This document shows positions 17,579-25,268 of a stretch of DNA of 64,000 bases, piece after piece. The notes beneath the pieces were generated by a model that was not told the origin of the DNA, did not search any database, and worked only from the letters and a program-made list of their open reading frames with translations. The stretch is taken from assembly GCA_963667815.1 (NCBI GenBank), contig OY764021.1; one strand, 5' to 3'. A program made the translations under genes and the position numbers. Source of the DNA: Saccharicrinis sp963667815. Lineage in GTDB: Bacteria; Bacteroidota; Bacteroidia; Bacteroidales; Marinilabiliaceae. Within the stretch, counting starts at the first letter, position 1. Each line of letters starts with the position of its first letter.

Positions 17579-18586
17579 ATGAAAGTAGCAATTGTTGGTG
17601 CTAGTGGCGCTGTAGGACAAGAGTTTTTAAAAGTTCTGGAAGAGCGTAATTTTCCTTTGGATGAATTGGTTTTATTTGGTTCAGCCAGAAGTGCCGGAAA
17701 TAAATACACCTTCAAAGGAAAAGAATTAGTAGTAAAAGAACTTTGCCACAATGATGATTTTAAAGATATTGATATCGCTTTAACTTCTGCTGGAGGAGGT
17801 ACATCTAAAGAATTTGCTGAAACGATCACAAAACACGGTGCTATCATGATCGACAATTCAAGTGCTTTCAGAATGGATAATGATGTACCATTGGTTGTAC
17901 CTGAAGTTAATGCAGAAGATTGTAAAAATACACCACGAAATATTATTGCCAATCCAAATTGTACTACAATTCAGATGGTTGTGGCTTTAAAAGCATTAGA
18001 AAATATATCTCACATTAAGAGAGTTCATGTTTCTACTTATCAGTCGGCAAGTGGAGCCGGTGCAATGGGTATGGCTGAACTTGAGCAACAAGTAAAAGAA
18101 TTCGCTGCGAACAATGATCTGACTGTTGAAAAATTTGCTCATCAATTACTTTTCAACGTAATTCCTCATATTGATGTATTTACTGACAATGGTTATACTA
18201 AAGAGGAAATGAAGATGTATAATGAAACCAAAAAGATTATGCATTCTGATATTGAAGTAAGTGCTACAACGGTTAGAGTTCCTGTTATGAGAGCTCACTC
18301 TGAATCAGTATGGGCAGAAACAGAAAGACCTGTTACGCCTGAAGAATACAGAGCTGAATGTGAAAAAACAAAAGGTATTACAGTTATTGATACCCCTGAA
18401 GAAAATCAATACCCAATGCCTTTTAAACTTGCTGGAGAAGATGATGTTTTTGTTGGTAGAATTCGCAAAGACTTATCAAATCCTAACGGAATTACTTTCT
18501 GGTGTGTAAGTGATCAAATTAAAAAAGGAGCCGCATTAAATGCTGTTCAAATTGCTGAATACATGATCGAACAAAAACTTGTTTAA
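17579..18586 (+). CDS. asd: Aspartate-semialdehyde dehydrogenase
   Basis: A 335-residue enzyme that reduces aspartyl phosphate to the semialdehyde for lysine, diaminopimelate, threonine and methionine synthesis. The NADP-binding motif is VAIVGASGAVGQEF (3-16); the nucleophile is C128 in NPNCTTIQ; STYQSASGAG and VPVMRAHSE are substrate-binding segments. The length is normal for the bacterial enzyme. It is monocistronic, with a strong terminator 35 bases after the stop. lysC and lysA, neighbours in the pathway, lie 8 kb downstream on the other strand. Confidence 0.95.
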   Translation: MKVAIVGASGAVGQEFLKVLEERNFPLDELVLFGSARSAGNKYTFKGKELVVKELCHNDDFKDIDIALTSAGGGTSKEFAETITKHGAIMIDNSSAFRMDNDVPLVVPEVNAEDCKNTPRNIIANPNCTTIQMVVALKALENISHIKRVHVSTYQSASGAGAMGMAELEQQVKEFAANNDLTVEKFAHQLLFNVIPHIDVFTDNGYTKEEMKMYNETKKIMHSDIEVSATTVRVPVMRAHSESVWAETERPVTPEEYRAECEKTKGITVIDTPEENQYPMPFKLAGEDDVFVGRIRKDLSNPNGITFWCVSDQIKKGAALNAVQIAEYMIEQKLV

Positions 18587-18621
18587 TAAACGAGAATTAT
18601 TAGTTAAAACTCATATTACAG

Positions 18622-18650
18622 AAAAGGCTACCAATGGTAGCCTTTTTTTT
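18622..18650. terminator. Bidirectional terminator between asd and hflX
   Basis: An 11-bp stem (18622-18632 with 18636-18646), AAT loop and T-rich end on the plus strand; the minus strand has a shorter T-tract. Confidence 0.85.
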
Positions 18651-19875
18651 ATTCAGTAATATCGTCCTCTTCAAAATTAATATTGGGGTAAAGAAAATCA
18701 TTATATGGGAATCTGGCCGTATGAATCTTTCTGACTTCATTATATATCAACTCCTTAAAATCATTCAGATTATCTTTGTTTTTTGCAGATATAAAAACAG
18801 TATCTAAATCCTTAGCCATCCAGGTTTTCTTCAGGTCCTCCAACGAATAGTTTTCTTGTTGTATTGGAGTAAGATCATCAGCATCTTTAGGTATATACTT
18901 AAAGGCATCAATCTTATTAAATACCATAATCATCTTTTTTTCGGTATTGTCAATCTCCTGCAAAGTTTGATTCACAATTTCTATTTGTTGCTCAAATCCA
19001 GCATGAGAAATATCTACAACATGAACCAAAATATCAGCTTCGCGTACCTCATCTAATGTTGATTTGAAGGAATCCACAAGATGGTGAGGCAATTTTCTGA
19101 TAAATCCAACCGTATCAGCTGTTAAAAAAGGAAGATTACCAATAACAACCTTACGAACCGTAGTGTCCAGTGTTGCAAACAATTTATTCTCTGCTAAAAC
19201 ACTCGATTTACTTAAGGTATTCATCAATGTAGACTTTCCTACGTTGGTGTAGCCAACTAGTGCCACACGAACCATTTTTCCTCGATTCTTTCTTTGAGTT
19301 GTTTTTTGCTTATCAATCTTTTCAAGATCTTGCTTAAGCTTGGTAATTTTATCTCTAATAATTCTTCGGTCCGTTTCTATTTCTTTTTCACCAGGACCAC
19401 GCATACCAATACCTCCACGCTGACGTTCAAGGTGAGTCCACATTCGGGTTAGTCTTGGTAATAAATACTGATATTGCGCTAACTCTACCTGTGTTTTTGC
19501 TGCTGCAGTTTTGGCATTTTTAGCAAAAATATCTAAAATTAAGTTGGTTCTGTCGAGTATCCTGACTTTTAATACTCGCTCAAGGTTTCTTAATTGGGAA
19601 GGACTTAGTTCATCATCAAATATCACCGACTGCACTTCATGAACCTTAACCCCTTCTAAAATCTCTTCCAATTTTCCACTACCAACATAATACTTATTAT
19701 CCGGCATTGGTAGATTTTGTGTATACCTTGCCACTGGAATAGCCCCCGCTGTTTCAGCTAAAAAAGCTAATTCATCTAAATATTCGTTTAATAATGGATC
19801 TGTAATACCTGGAGTTTTTATTCCAACCAATATTACCTTCTCTAGTTCCTTCTTTGTTGATATTTGTTCTATCAT
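18649..19875 (-). CDS. hflX: GTPase HflX (ribosome-splitting factor)
   Basis: A 408-residue translational GTPase that binds the 50S subunit and rescues stalled ribosomes under stress. The N-terminal HflX domain (about 20-190) includes the glycine-rich RQRGGIGMRGPGEKEIETDRR (written in two parts: RQRGGIGMRG and PGEKEIETDRR). The G domain follows: P-loop GYTNVGKST (208-216), DTVGF (G3) and NKID (G4). The coiled segment near 170-195 is usual. A -7 box at 19894-19901 sits just upstream. Confidence 0.95.
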   Translation of the reverse strand: MIEQISTKKELEKVILVGIKTPGITDPLLNEYLDELAFLAETAGAIPVARYTQNLPMPDNKYYVGSGKLEEILEGVKVHEVQSVIFDDELSPSQLRNLERVLKVRILDRTNLILDIFAKNAKTAAAKTQVELAQYQYLLPRLTRMWTHLERQRGGIGMRGPGEKEIETDRRIIRDKITKLKQDLEKIDKQKTTQRKNRGKMVRVALVGYTNVGKSTLMNTLSKSSVLAENKLFATLDTTVRKVVIGNLPFLTADTVGFIRKLPHHLVDSFKSTLDEVREADILVHVVDISHAGFEQQIEIVNQTLQEIDNTEKKMIMVFNKIDAFKYIPKDADDLTPIQQENYSLEDLKKTWMAKDLDTVFISAKNKDNLNDFKELIYNEVRKIHTARFPYNDFLYPNINFEEDDITE

Positions 19876-19893
19876 TTATAATAATTAAGCGCA

Positions 19894-19901
19894 CAAAGAT
19901 A
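19894..19901 (-). promoter_or_regulatory. -7 box (TATCTTTG, minus strand) for hflX
   Basis: An exact match 19 bases upstream of the hflX ATG. It abuts the T-run of the tonB terminator. Confidence 0.55.
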
Positions 19902-19902
19902 C

Positions 19903-19931
19903 AAAAAAAGGGGCATCTAAAAAGATGCCCC
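19903..19931 (-). terminator. Rho-independent terminator after tonB
   Basis: A perfect 9-bp stem (19910-19918 with 19923-19931), A4 loop, and a T7 run when read on the minus strand. Confidence 0.88.
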
Positions 19932-19953
19932 TTAATATGATAACATAAATTTG

Positions 19954-20634
19954 TTACTGCAATACAAAGTTGATAGGCACAGTATATGATACCTTTACAG
20001 CTTTACCACGTTGTTTTCCTGGTTTCCACTTAGGCATTGATTGTACCACTCGGATAGCCTCTTTGTCTAAGTTAGGATCAACACCACGTGCAACTTTTAC
20101 TTGCTCAACAGCACCAGTTGTACTTACAACAAACTGAACATAAACACGTCCTTGAATACCATTTTCCTGAGCAATTACAGGATATTTTACAGACTGAGCA
20201 ATAAATTTCCTCAATTCTGTATCCCCACCTGGGAATTGTGGCATTTCTTCTACGATAAAAAATACAGGAGCATCATCAGTCTCTTCTTCTTCCAAAGCTA
20301 CTTCAAACTCAACCTCAGTATCTTCATCGATCTCAGTATCTTCAATATCAAGCTCTTCTTCAAGCTCAACATCATCATCCACAATGTTCAACACATCTGT
20401 AACTTGTGGTGGTGGTGGTGGTGGTGGTGGTTTAACTTCTTCCTGTCTTGTGATAGGAACAATTTCCTCCTCAGCCTCTACGTCTTCAACCATTTCAAAT
20501 TGATCACTGCTAACATCTGTAGTTGACCATTCAAAAGCAGCAAAAACAAGAGCCAAAACCACTACTAAACCGATCTGCATGAAAACTCTTTTCTTGTTTT
20601 CCAGATCTGCCTTTGGCGACTTTTTTACTTCCAT
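19954..20634 (-). CDS. tonB: Energy transducer TonB
   Basis: A 226-residue protein that couples the ExbBD proton-motive complex to outer-membrane TonB-dependent receptors. One N-terminal transmembrane helix (about 18-35), an acidic spacer, a run of eight prolines (69-76), a second acidic stretch, then the TonB C-terminal domain (about 134-226) starting FPGGDTELRKFI and containing YPVIAQENGIQGRVYVQF and the final MPKWKPGKQRGKAVKVSY. The prolines are encoded by a CCA repeat at 20407-20430. No exbB or exbD lies beside it. Its start is 287 bases from the tRNA-Ala gene on the other strand. Confidence 0.92.
   Translation of the reverse strand: MEVKKSPKADLENKKRVFMQIGLVVVLALVFAAFEWSTTDVSSDQFEMVEDVEAEEEIVPITRQEEVKPPPPPPPPQVTDVLNIVDDDVELEEELDIEDTEIDEDTEVEFEVALEEEETDDAPVFFIVEEMPQFPGGDTELRKFIAQSVKYPVIAQENGIQGRVYVQFVVSTTGAVEQVKVARGVDPNLDKEAIRVVQSMPKWKPGKQRGKAVKVSYTVPINFVLQ
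20407..20430 (-). repeat. CCA trinucleotide repeat inside tonB
   Basis: Eight consecutive CCA codons (minus strand) encode the polyproline hinge. Slippage would change proline number without breaking the frame. Confidence 0.8.
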
Positions 20635-20892
20635 AATAAAATTAATTTTGATGCCTAAAGTTAGCCATTAAAAAATGACTTATCAATTTATTTACTTGTA
20701 ATAATGCTTAAATAAAATTTGAGTGCATAAAAATAGAACTTTATTATAAAAAACGTATGTATTTGAACTTTTTTTTCAATTTTAACGTTCATTTAGATTG
20801 ATTTTATGAAAGGAAAATAATGCAGTATGTTATGGAACAGAAATTAAATGATTAATATCTGATTTTAGGTTTCGATATATTAAAAAATAATT

Positions 20893-20900
20893 TAAATTTG
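20893..20900 (+). promoter_or_regulatory. -7 box (TAAATTTG) for tRNA-Ala
   Basis: An exact TAnnTTTG followed by CA, 20 bases before the mature tRNA 5' end. The rest of the 286-base gap back to tonB is AT-rich with no gene seen. Confidence 0.6.
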
Positions 20901-20920
20901 CATCGCAAAAAATTAAGATT

Positions 20921-20994
20921 GGGGGATTAGCTCAGTTGGCTAGAGCGTTTGACTGGCAGTCAAAAGGTCATCGGTTCGATTCCGATATTCTCCA
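20921..20994 (+). tRNA. tRNA-Ala (GGC anticodon)
   Basis: A 74-base cloverleaf: 7-bp acceptor stem, D arm AGCTCAGTTGGCTAGAGC, anticodon loop CTGGCAG with anticodon GGC, and T arm with GGTTCGATTCC. The acceptor stem has the G3-U70 pair that is the identity element for alanyl-tRNA synthetase, confirming Ala. CCA is not encoded. Confidence 0.95.
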
Positions 20995-21004
20995 CATTGA
21001 AAAT

Positions 21005-21042
21005 AAAGGCGTTGGGAGGCTTCCACTCTTGGCGCTTTTTTT
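21005..21042 (+). terminator. Probable terminator after tRNA-Ala
   Basis: An imperfect G-U-rich stem (AAAGGCG TTGGGAG with CTCTTGG CGCTTT) followed by a T-run, 11 bases after the tRNA. Confidence 0.55.
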
Positions 21043-21060
21043 ATGCCATTAATTTTACAA

Positions 21061-21093
21061 ACAAAAAAGCCCTTGAAGTTAACTTCAAAGGCC
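21061..21093 (-). terminator. Terminator after the flavin oxidoreductase
   Basis: A hairpin on 21069-21092 with one mismatch (TTGAAGTT with AACTTCAA plus outer G-C pairs), followed on the minus strand by a T6 run. Confidence 0.7.
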
Positions 21094-21117
21094 TTAGTTA
21101 CTTTTTCAATAGTATTT

Positions 21118-21627
21118 TTAAGCAAGAGATTCGGCATATACTTTTGCATTCTCTTCAATAAACTCATCTGTAATACCTTGGTTTGCTCCGTACAATCTAT
21201 GTGTTGGCAATAATTCGCATCCACAATATTGGAACGAAACATAAACAGGCTTTAATAAATCCTCAAGAGAAACCATTGTTTCATATGTTTCCTGTGAACC
21301 TCCTGTAGAAACAGCAAAACCAATCTTTTTCCCTTTCATTTTATCTCCTTCTGTACCAAAAGCCCATCCATAAGTTAAAACTTGATCCATATATTGCTTT
21401 AACGCATAAGGAACTCCAAACCAATGTAATGGAAATTGAAAAATAATTTCATCATATTGTGATAATAATTCCTGCTCCGCGGCAACATCAATATTTAAAT
21501 CCGGATATGTTGCATATAGAGAATGAACTTTAATATTATCCGAATATTTTTCTAACTCAGTCACCCATTTACTATTAACTACAGAACCTTCAATATTTGG
21601 GTGTGTTACAATTACTAATTTTGACAT
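21118..21627 (-). CDS. NAD(P)H-dependent flavin oxidoreductase, MdaB/KefF-type flavodoxin fold
   Basis: A 169-residue flavodoxin-fold protein that should reduce quinones or similar acceptors with NAD(P)H through FMN or FAD. KLVIVTHPNIEGSVVNSKW (3-21) is the flavin phosphate loop; IIFQFPLHWFGVPYALKQYMD is the diagnostic quinone-reductase segment, and GKKIGFAVSTGGS lines the flavin. I chose the ATG at 21627 (MSKLVIVTHP); an upstream ATG at 21681 would add an uncharacteristic 18-residue leader. The neighbouring AraC-type gene on the same strand, 70 bases upstream, is a likely regulator. Confidence 0.85.
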   Translation of the reverse strand: MSKLVIVTHPNIEGSVVNSKWVTELEKYSDNIKVHSLYATYPDLNIDVAAEQELLSQYDEIIFQFPLHWFGVPYALKQYMDQVLTYGWAFGTEGDKMKGKKIGFAVSTGGSQETYETMVSLEDLLKPVYVSFQYCGCELLPTHRLYGANQGITDEFIEENAKVYAESLA

Positions 21628-21697
21628 CTTTTTATCTTTTATTATTTTTTGGTTCAAAAATATTCTGTTTAAATTATTCATCCCCTATCATTTTGCA

Positions 21698-22567
21698 TCA
21701 TTTCTTATCAATTTGAAATTTTTTCCGGTAATCCCCTGGGGAAGTTCCTTCAACATCCTTAAAAAAACGTGTAAAATTAGATGGTGCAGAGAAATTAAAC
21801 TTATAAGATATTTCAGCAACAGTGCTACACGATGCCAATAACTCAGTTTTACATGCTAACAAAAGTTCATGCTTAATAATGGCGCTTGCATTTCTACCTA
21901 ACAAATCAATACATATTTTATTAAGATGATTACGTGTTACACCCATCAATTCAGCATAACTATTTACAGTTTGTATTGAATATATATGTTTCTTTAATAG
22001 AGTTTTAAACTTAATAACTTCAGAATTGGTATTTAAAGCCTCTTTGATGTGAAAATTATTTACGTAACTCCGGTTAATTTCAAGTAACAACTGATACAAA
22101 TATGCATTAAGCAAATAATTACTATCATCTTTTAATCCCGAAATTTCATACATAATTTTTTCAATAAGAAAATAATAATTGTTACACTCAGATTCCTTTA
22201 CTGGTAAAACAGGATGCAAACTATTAAAATTAAAACACTGTAACCTGTACAAAAAGAAAGCATCTTTTAAGGTGTATTCAAAAATTTCCTCTTCAAAAAA
22301 TACAACATATGAATCCTTATTAAAGGAGATATCCCATTGCCGGGCGACAAGTGGAGGTAACAAAACAATACAAGCCCCATTTATTTCGTGCTTTTTATTA
22401 TCTATCAATACAGCACCCTGAACATCTGTAAAAAAATATACTTCATAGAAAGAAGTAGTATGCATTTCTTTTAAAGAAGTACTTAAGGCTGAGATTTTTT
22501 TAATACTTAAACAATCAATTAATAATTCCTTGCCATACTTGTTTCTATTAAATTCGAAAGTTCGCAT
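21698..22567 (-). CDS. AraC-family transcriptional regulator
   Basis: A 289-residue regulator with an N-terminal cupin-like sensing half (about 30-110, VYFFTDVQGAVLI-like strands) and a C-terminal double helix-turn-helix (about 195-285). The two helices are visible at SYAELMGVTRNHLNKI and VAEISYKFNFSAPSNFTRFF, ending in the typical GTSPGDYRKKF. It lies directly upstream of the flavin oxidoreductase and probably controls it. The ligand is unknown. Confidence 0.9.
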   Translation of the reverse strand: MRTFEFNRNKYGKELLIDCLSIKKISALSTSLKEMHTTSFYEVYFFTDVQGAVLIDNKKHEINGACIVLLPPLVARQWDISFNKDSYVVFFEEEIFEYTLKDAFFLYRLQCFNFNSLHPVLPVKESECNNYYFLIEKIMYEISGLKDDSNYLLNAYLYQLLLEINRSYVNNFHIKEALNTNSEVIKFKTLLKKHIYSIQTVNSYAELMGVTRNHLNKICIDLLGRNASAIIKHELLLACKTELLASCSTVAEISYKFNFSAPSNFTRFFKDVEGTSPGDYRKKFQIDKK

Positions 22568-22651
22568 TTTTCAATCCGGTATTTTTTCTGAAAGTAATAC
22601 TAAAACACAAAAGATAATTAATATCGAAGATATTTTGGAACATTCATAAAC

Positions 22652-22687
22652 AAAAAAAAGAGACCCGAAATAAATCAGATCTCTTTT
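22652..22687 (-). terminator. Terminator of the tRNA-Asn array
   Basis: On the minus strand AAAAGAGATC pairs with GGTCTCTTTT (one G-T pair) and runs into T8. It lies 4 bases after the last tRNA-Asn. Confidence 0.75.
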
Positions 22688-22690
22688 CTG

Positions 22691-22764
22691 CTCCCCCTCT
22701 AGGACTTGAACCTAGGACCCCCTGATTAACAGTCAGGTGCTCTAACCAGCTGAGCTAAGGAGGA
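22691..22764 (-). tRNA. tRNA-Asn (GTT anticodon), copy 3 in transcription order
   Basis: A 74-base cloverleaf on the minus strand with anticodon loop CTGTTAA (anticodon GTT), a 7-bp acceptor stem and discriminator G73. It is identical to the two upstream copies. Confidence 0.95.
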
Positions 22765-22800
22765 ATAAGTGTTACTTTTGTAACTTGAATTTTAAAAATG

Positions 22801-22874
22801 CTCCCCCTCTAGGACTTGAACCTAGGACCCCCTGATTAACAGTCAGGTGCTCTAACCAGCTGAGCTAAGGAGGA
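22801..22874 (-). tRNA. tRNA-Asn (GTT anticodon), copy 2
   Basis: Sequence identical to the copy at 22691-22764: anticodon GTT in the loop CTGTTAA, T arm GGTTCAAGTCC. Confidence 0.95.
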
Positions 22875-22910
22875 ATGAGAGTCACTTTTGTAACTTATAT
22901 TTTAAAAATG

Positions 22911-22984
22911 CTCCCCCTCTAGGACTTGAACCTAGGACCCCCTGATTAACAGTCAGGTGCTCTAACCAGCTGAGCTAAGGAGGA
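22911..22984 (-). tRNA. tRNA-Asn (GTT anticodon), copy 1
   Basis: Sequence identical to the other two. It is the promoter-proximal member; a near-consensus -7 box lies about 80 bases upstream. Confidence 0.95.
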
Positions 22985-23060
22985 GTATTATTTATTCCTT
23001 TTCAAAATTTTCATCTGTTTCACCCTGTCGTTTCAAGATGTGTTTTTCACAAATGCGCTG

Positions 23061-23068
23061 CGAAAGTA
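23061..23068 (-). promoter_or_regulatory. Near-consensus -7 box (TACTTTCG) for the tRNA-Asn array
   Basis: One mismatch to TAnnTTTG (C for the last T), 77 bases upstream of the first tRNA-Asn and followed by CA. It is the only candidate in the leader. Confidence 0.35.
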
Positions 23069-23091
23069 AGAGGAAATTTAAAAATATGCAA

Positions 23092-23099
23092 TATCTTTG
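23092..23099 (+). promoter_or_regulatory. -7 box (TATCTTTG) for the adenosine-kinase-like gene
   Basis: An exact match 48 bases upstream of the ATG at 23148, followed by an A-rich leader. Confidence 0.5.
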
Positions 23100-23147
23100 T
23101 AAAAAAAAAAATAAAAATTTTTCACTTAAAATATTAAATAGCTGATT

Positions 23148-24128
23148 ATGAGCAAAGTTCTAGGAATGGGAAATGCACTGGTTGATATCCTTACAAGAAT
23201 GGAAGATGATGAATTGTTGCAAAGATTGAATTTCCCTAAAGGAAGTATGCAATTAGTAGACGCAGAAACTTCATCTAAAGTATTAGAACATATTTCACAT
23301 TTAAAAACAGAACAAGCATCAGGTGGTTCTGCTGCAAACACCATTCATGGATTATCATGTTTAGGGGTTCAAACTGGTTTTTTGGGAAAAGTTGGAAACG
23401 ATGATCTGGGGGAATTCTTTAAAAAAGATATGAGTTCAAATAATATTGAACCTAAATTATTAACCAGCGACAACCAGTCTGGAAAAGCAATTGCATTAAT
23501 TAGCCCTGACTCAGAAAGAACTTTTGCTACCTTTTTAGGTGCTGCAGTTGAATTAAGTCCTGATGATATTGTTGAAGATTTATTTCATGGCTATACACAC
23601 TTTCATATTGAAGGTTACCTGGTATATAACCAACCTTTAATTGAAAAAGCCTTAAAATGCGCCAAAGAGGCCAAATTAATTGTTTCTTTAGACTTAGCTA
23701 GCTTTAATGTGGTAGAAGATAACCACGCCTTTTTAAAAGATATGGTAGCTAAATACGTGGATATTTTATTCGCAAACGAAGAAGAAGCCAAAGCTTTTAC
23801 CAAAAAAGAAGAAAAAGAAGCCTTAGAAGTAATGGCTAAAGACTGTAACATTGCGGTTCTGAAACTTGGAAGTAAAGGTTCAATCATCAAACACTTTGAA
23901 ACCACTTTTGAAGTTGGAGTAATTCCAGCAAATAGCATTGATACAACTGGTGCAGGCGATTTATACGCTGCCGGCTTTTTATATGGGTTAGTAAACTTTT
24001 TGCCGATTGATAAGTGCGGACAAATTGGAGCGCTACTTTCTGGTAATGTTATTGAAGTTGTTGGACCAAAAATGGAAGATGACAGATGGAGCAGAATCCA
24101 CAGTGAACTTGAAAAGCTTAAGAACTAG
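23148..24128 (+). CDS. PfkB-family carbohydrate kinase, adenosine-kinase-like
   Basis: A 326-residue ribokinase-fold kinase. GNALVDIL (8-15) opens the sugar pocket, GGSAANTIHGLSCLG is the first PfkB signature, and D265-TTGAG-D271 is the second signature with the catalytic base D271. The N-terminal LGMGNALVDILTRM matches the adenosine kinase branch, which makes AMP from adenosine and ATP; close Bacteroidota homologues are usually annotated so. Ribokinase or another nucleoside specificity is possible. It is monocistronic. Confidence 0.87.
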   Translation: MSKVLGMGNALVDILTRMEDDELLQRLNFPKGSMQLVDAETSSKVLEHISHLKTEQASGGSAANTIHGLSCLGVQTGFLGKVGNDDLGEFFKKDMSSNNIEPKLLTSDNQSGKAIALISPDSERTFATFLGAAVELSPDDIVEDLFHGYTHFHIEGYLVYNQPLIEKALKCAKEAKLIVSLDLASFNVVEDNHAFLKDMVAKYVDILFANEEEAKAFTKKEEKEALEVMAKDCNIAVLKLGSKGSIIKHFETTFEVGVIPANSIDTTGAGDLYAAGFLYGLVNFLPIDKCGQIGALLSGNVIEVVGPKMEDDRWSRIHSELEKLKN

Positions 24129-24150
24129 AAGACACTATCATATTACAAAA

Positions 24151-24195
24151 AGAAGGAGCTATTTATTATTATTTATATAGCTCCTTCTTCATTTT
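24151..24195 (+). terminator. Terminator after the PfkB kinase
   Basis: A 13-bp perfect stem (24151-24163 with 24178-24190) with a 14-base AT loop, followed by a short T-rich end. Confidence 0.6.
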
Positions 24196-24227
24196 ATATC
24201 ATTAAGTTTACGAAATATGAACTTACC

Positions 24228-25187
24228 CTATATCAAAAACATTAACCACAAAGGAATCATACCTAAAGAAACAATATGGCTTATTAATACCGTTCCGCTT
24301 AACAAGTTTTGATCTCCCCCATACAGTTCTCCCAGAACCAAGCTTGCAATGGCATTAGGCATCACACAAACAATTAACATTACATTTTGATATGGATGGT
24401 CAGGAAATAGCATTTTAATCATTAAAATGGCCGCAAATGGAATAATAACCATCCTGAACAACGTAACAATCCATATATCCTTTGATTTTAGATCTCCAAA
24501 CTTAATTTTCCCCATTCTCCCTCCTGTCATAATTAATGACAATGGAATGGTTGCCTGTCCTAAATCGTAAATAGTCGAATTAATATATTTTATTGTAGAA
24601 TACTTTTCAATCAAAGCACCTATAGAGGTATGAAACTGAGAAAATACAATCATTACAATTAATGAAAAATAGATACTCATTAGAGGTGCTGATAACAAAT
24701 GCTTTAAATTCTTAATATTAAATCCTTTTTCCCTTTTATTTAAAATAGCCATACCTAAGGTCCACACAGTAATTTCTGATCCCAAAGTAGAAAGGATAAG
24801 CGCAGCCATATGTTGCTCATCGTAAAGTTTTGCAATTATGGCTAAAGGAAGAAAGGAGTAATTATTGATGGTAAATTGATACAACATACTTTTTTTATGT
24901 TCGACATCTCCCTTACCAAAAAAACCATTGTATATTAATCCAATAAGGTAGCCTACAAAAAGAATAAAAAAAGCTGCTACAGGCAACTGCCATGAATCCA
25001 TTACTTGCTCAAGTGAATAATTCCGGGTCATTGAACTAAAAATAAGGCACGGGTAAAATACTTTTACAATTACCTGACTAAAATCTTTCAATGCTCCTGC
25101 ACTAAGTATGTTCTTACGAATCAGGATGTAACCTGGTAACATCATTAAAAACAGACTACCAACATTAATAAACAATGTATAAAACAT
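24228..25187 (-). CDS. AEC-family (auxin efflux carrier-like) transporter
   Basis: A 319-residue inner-membrane protein with about ten hydrophobic helices. The N-terminal half has PGYILIRKNILS and a mid-membrane FYPCLIFSSM; the second half repeats the fold with GQATIPLSLIMTGG and the conserved MPNAIASLVLGELYGGD near the C-terminus. AEC members export or exchange small organic acids such as malate, or other metabolites. It is downstream of lysA but separated from it by a terminator, so a link to lysine export is speculative. Confidence 0.87.
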   Translation of the reverse strand: MFYTLFINVGSLFLMMLPGYILIRKNILSAGALKDFSQVIVKVFYPCLIFSSMTRNYSLEQVMDSWQLPVAAFFILFVGYLIGLIYNGFFGKGDVEHKKSMLYQFTINNYSFLPLAIIAKLYDEQHMAALILSTLGSEITVWTLGMAILNKREKGFNIKNLKHLLSAPLMSIYFSLIVMIVFSQFHTSIGALIEKYSTIKYINSTIYDLGQATIPLSLIMTGGRMGKIKFGDLKSKDIWIVTLFRMVIIPFAAILMIKMLFPDHPYQNVMLIVCVMPNAIASLVLGELYGGDQNLLSGTVLISHIVSLGMIPLWLMFLI

Positions 25188-25209
25188 CTTTATTTAATTT
25201 ATATGTACT

Positions 25210-25236
25210 AAAAAAGGTGTGCCCAAAGACACACCT
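25210..25236 (-). terminator. Terminator after lysA
   Basis: A 7-bp stem AGGTGTG/CACACCT (25215-25221 with 25230-25236), 8-base loop, T5-T6 run on the minus strand. Confidence 0.75.
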
Positions 25237-25268
25237 CTATATTATTATCAATAGTGTTACAAAGATAA

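Larger units (their letters stand above)
22691..22984 (-). repeat. 110-bp tandem repeat carrying three tRNA-Asn genes
   Basis: Three identical 74-base tRNA genes separated by two 36-base spacers that differ at only a few positions. The fixed 110-bp period shows recent tandem duplication, or homogenisation by recombination. Confidence 0.9.

Noticed and set aside
20101..20526. 141-codon open frame on the plus strand
   Set aside because: It is antisense to tonB; its run of tryptophans is just the complement of the CCA proline codons.
20940..21242. 100-codon minus-strand frame across tRNA-Ala
   Set aside because: It covers a clear tRNA gene and a terminator, and the product has no domain.
22691..22984. 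Tandem repeats resembling a CRISPR or mobile array
   Set aside because: The units are complete tRNA-Asn genes; spacers are nearly identical to each other.
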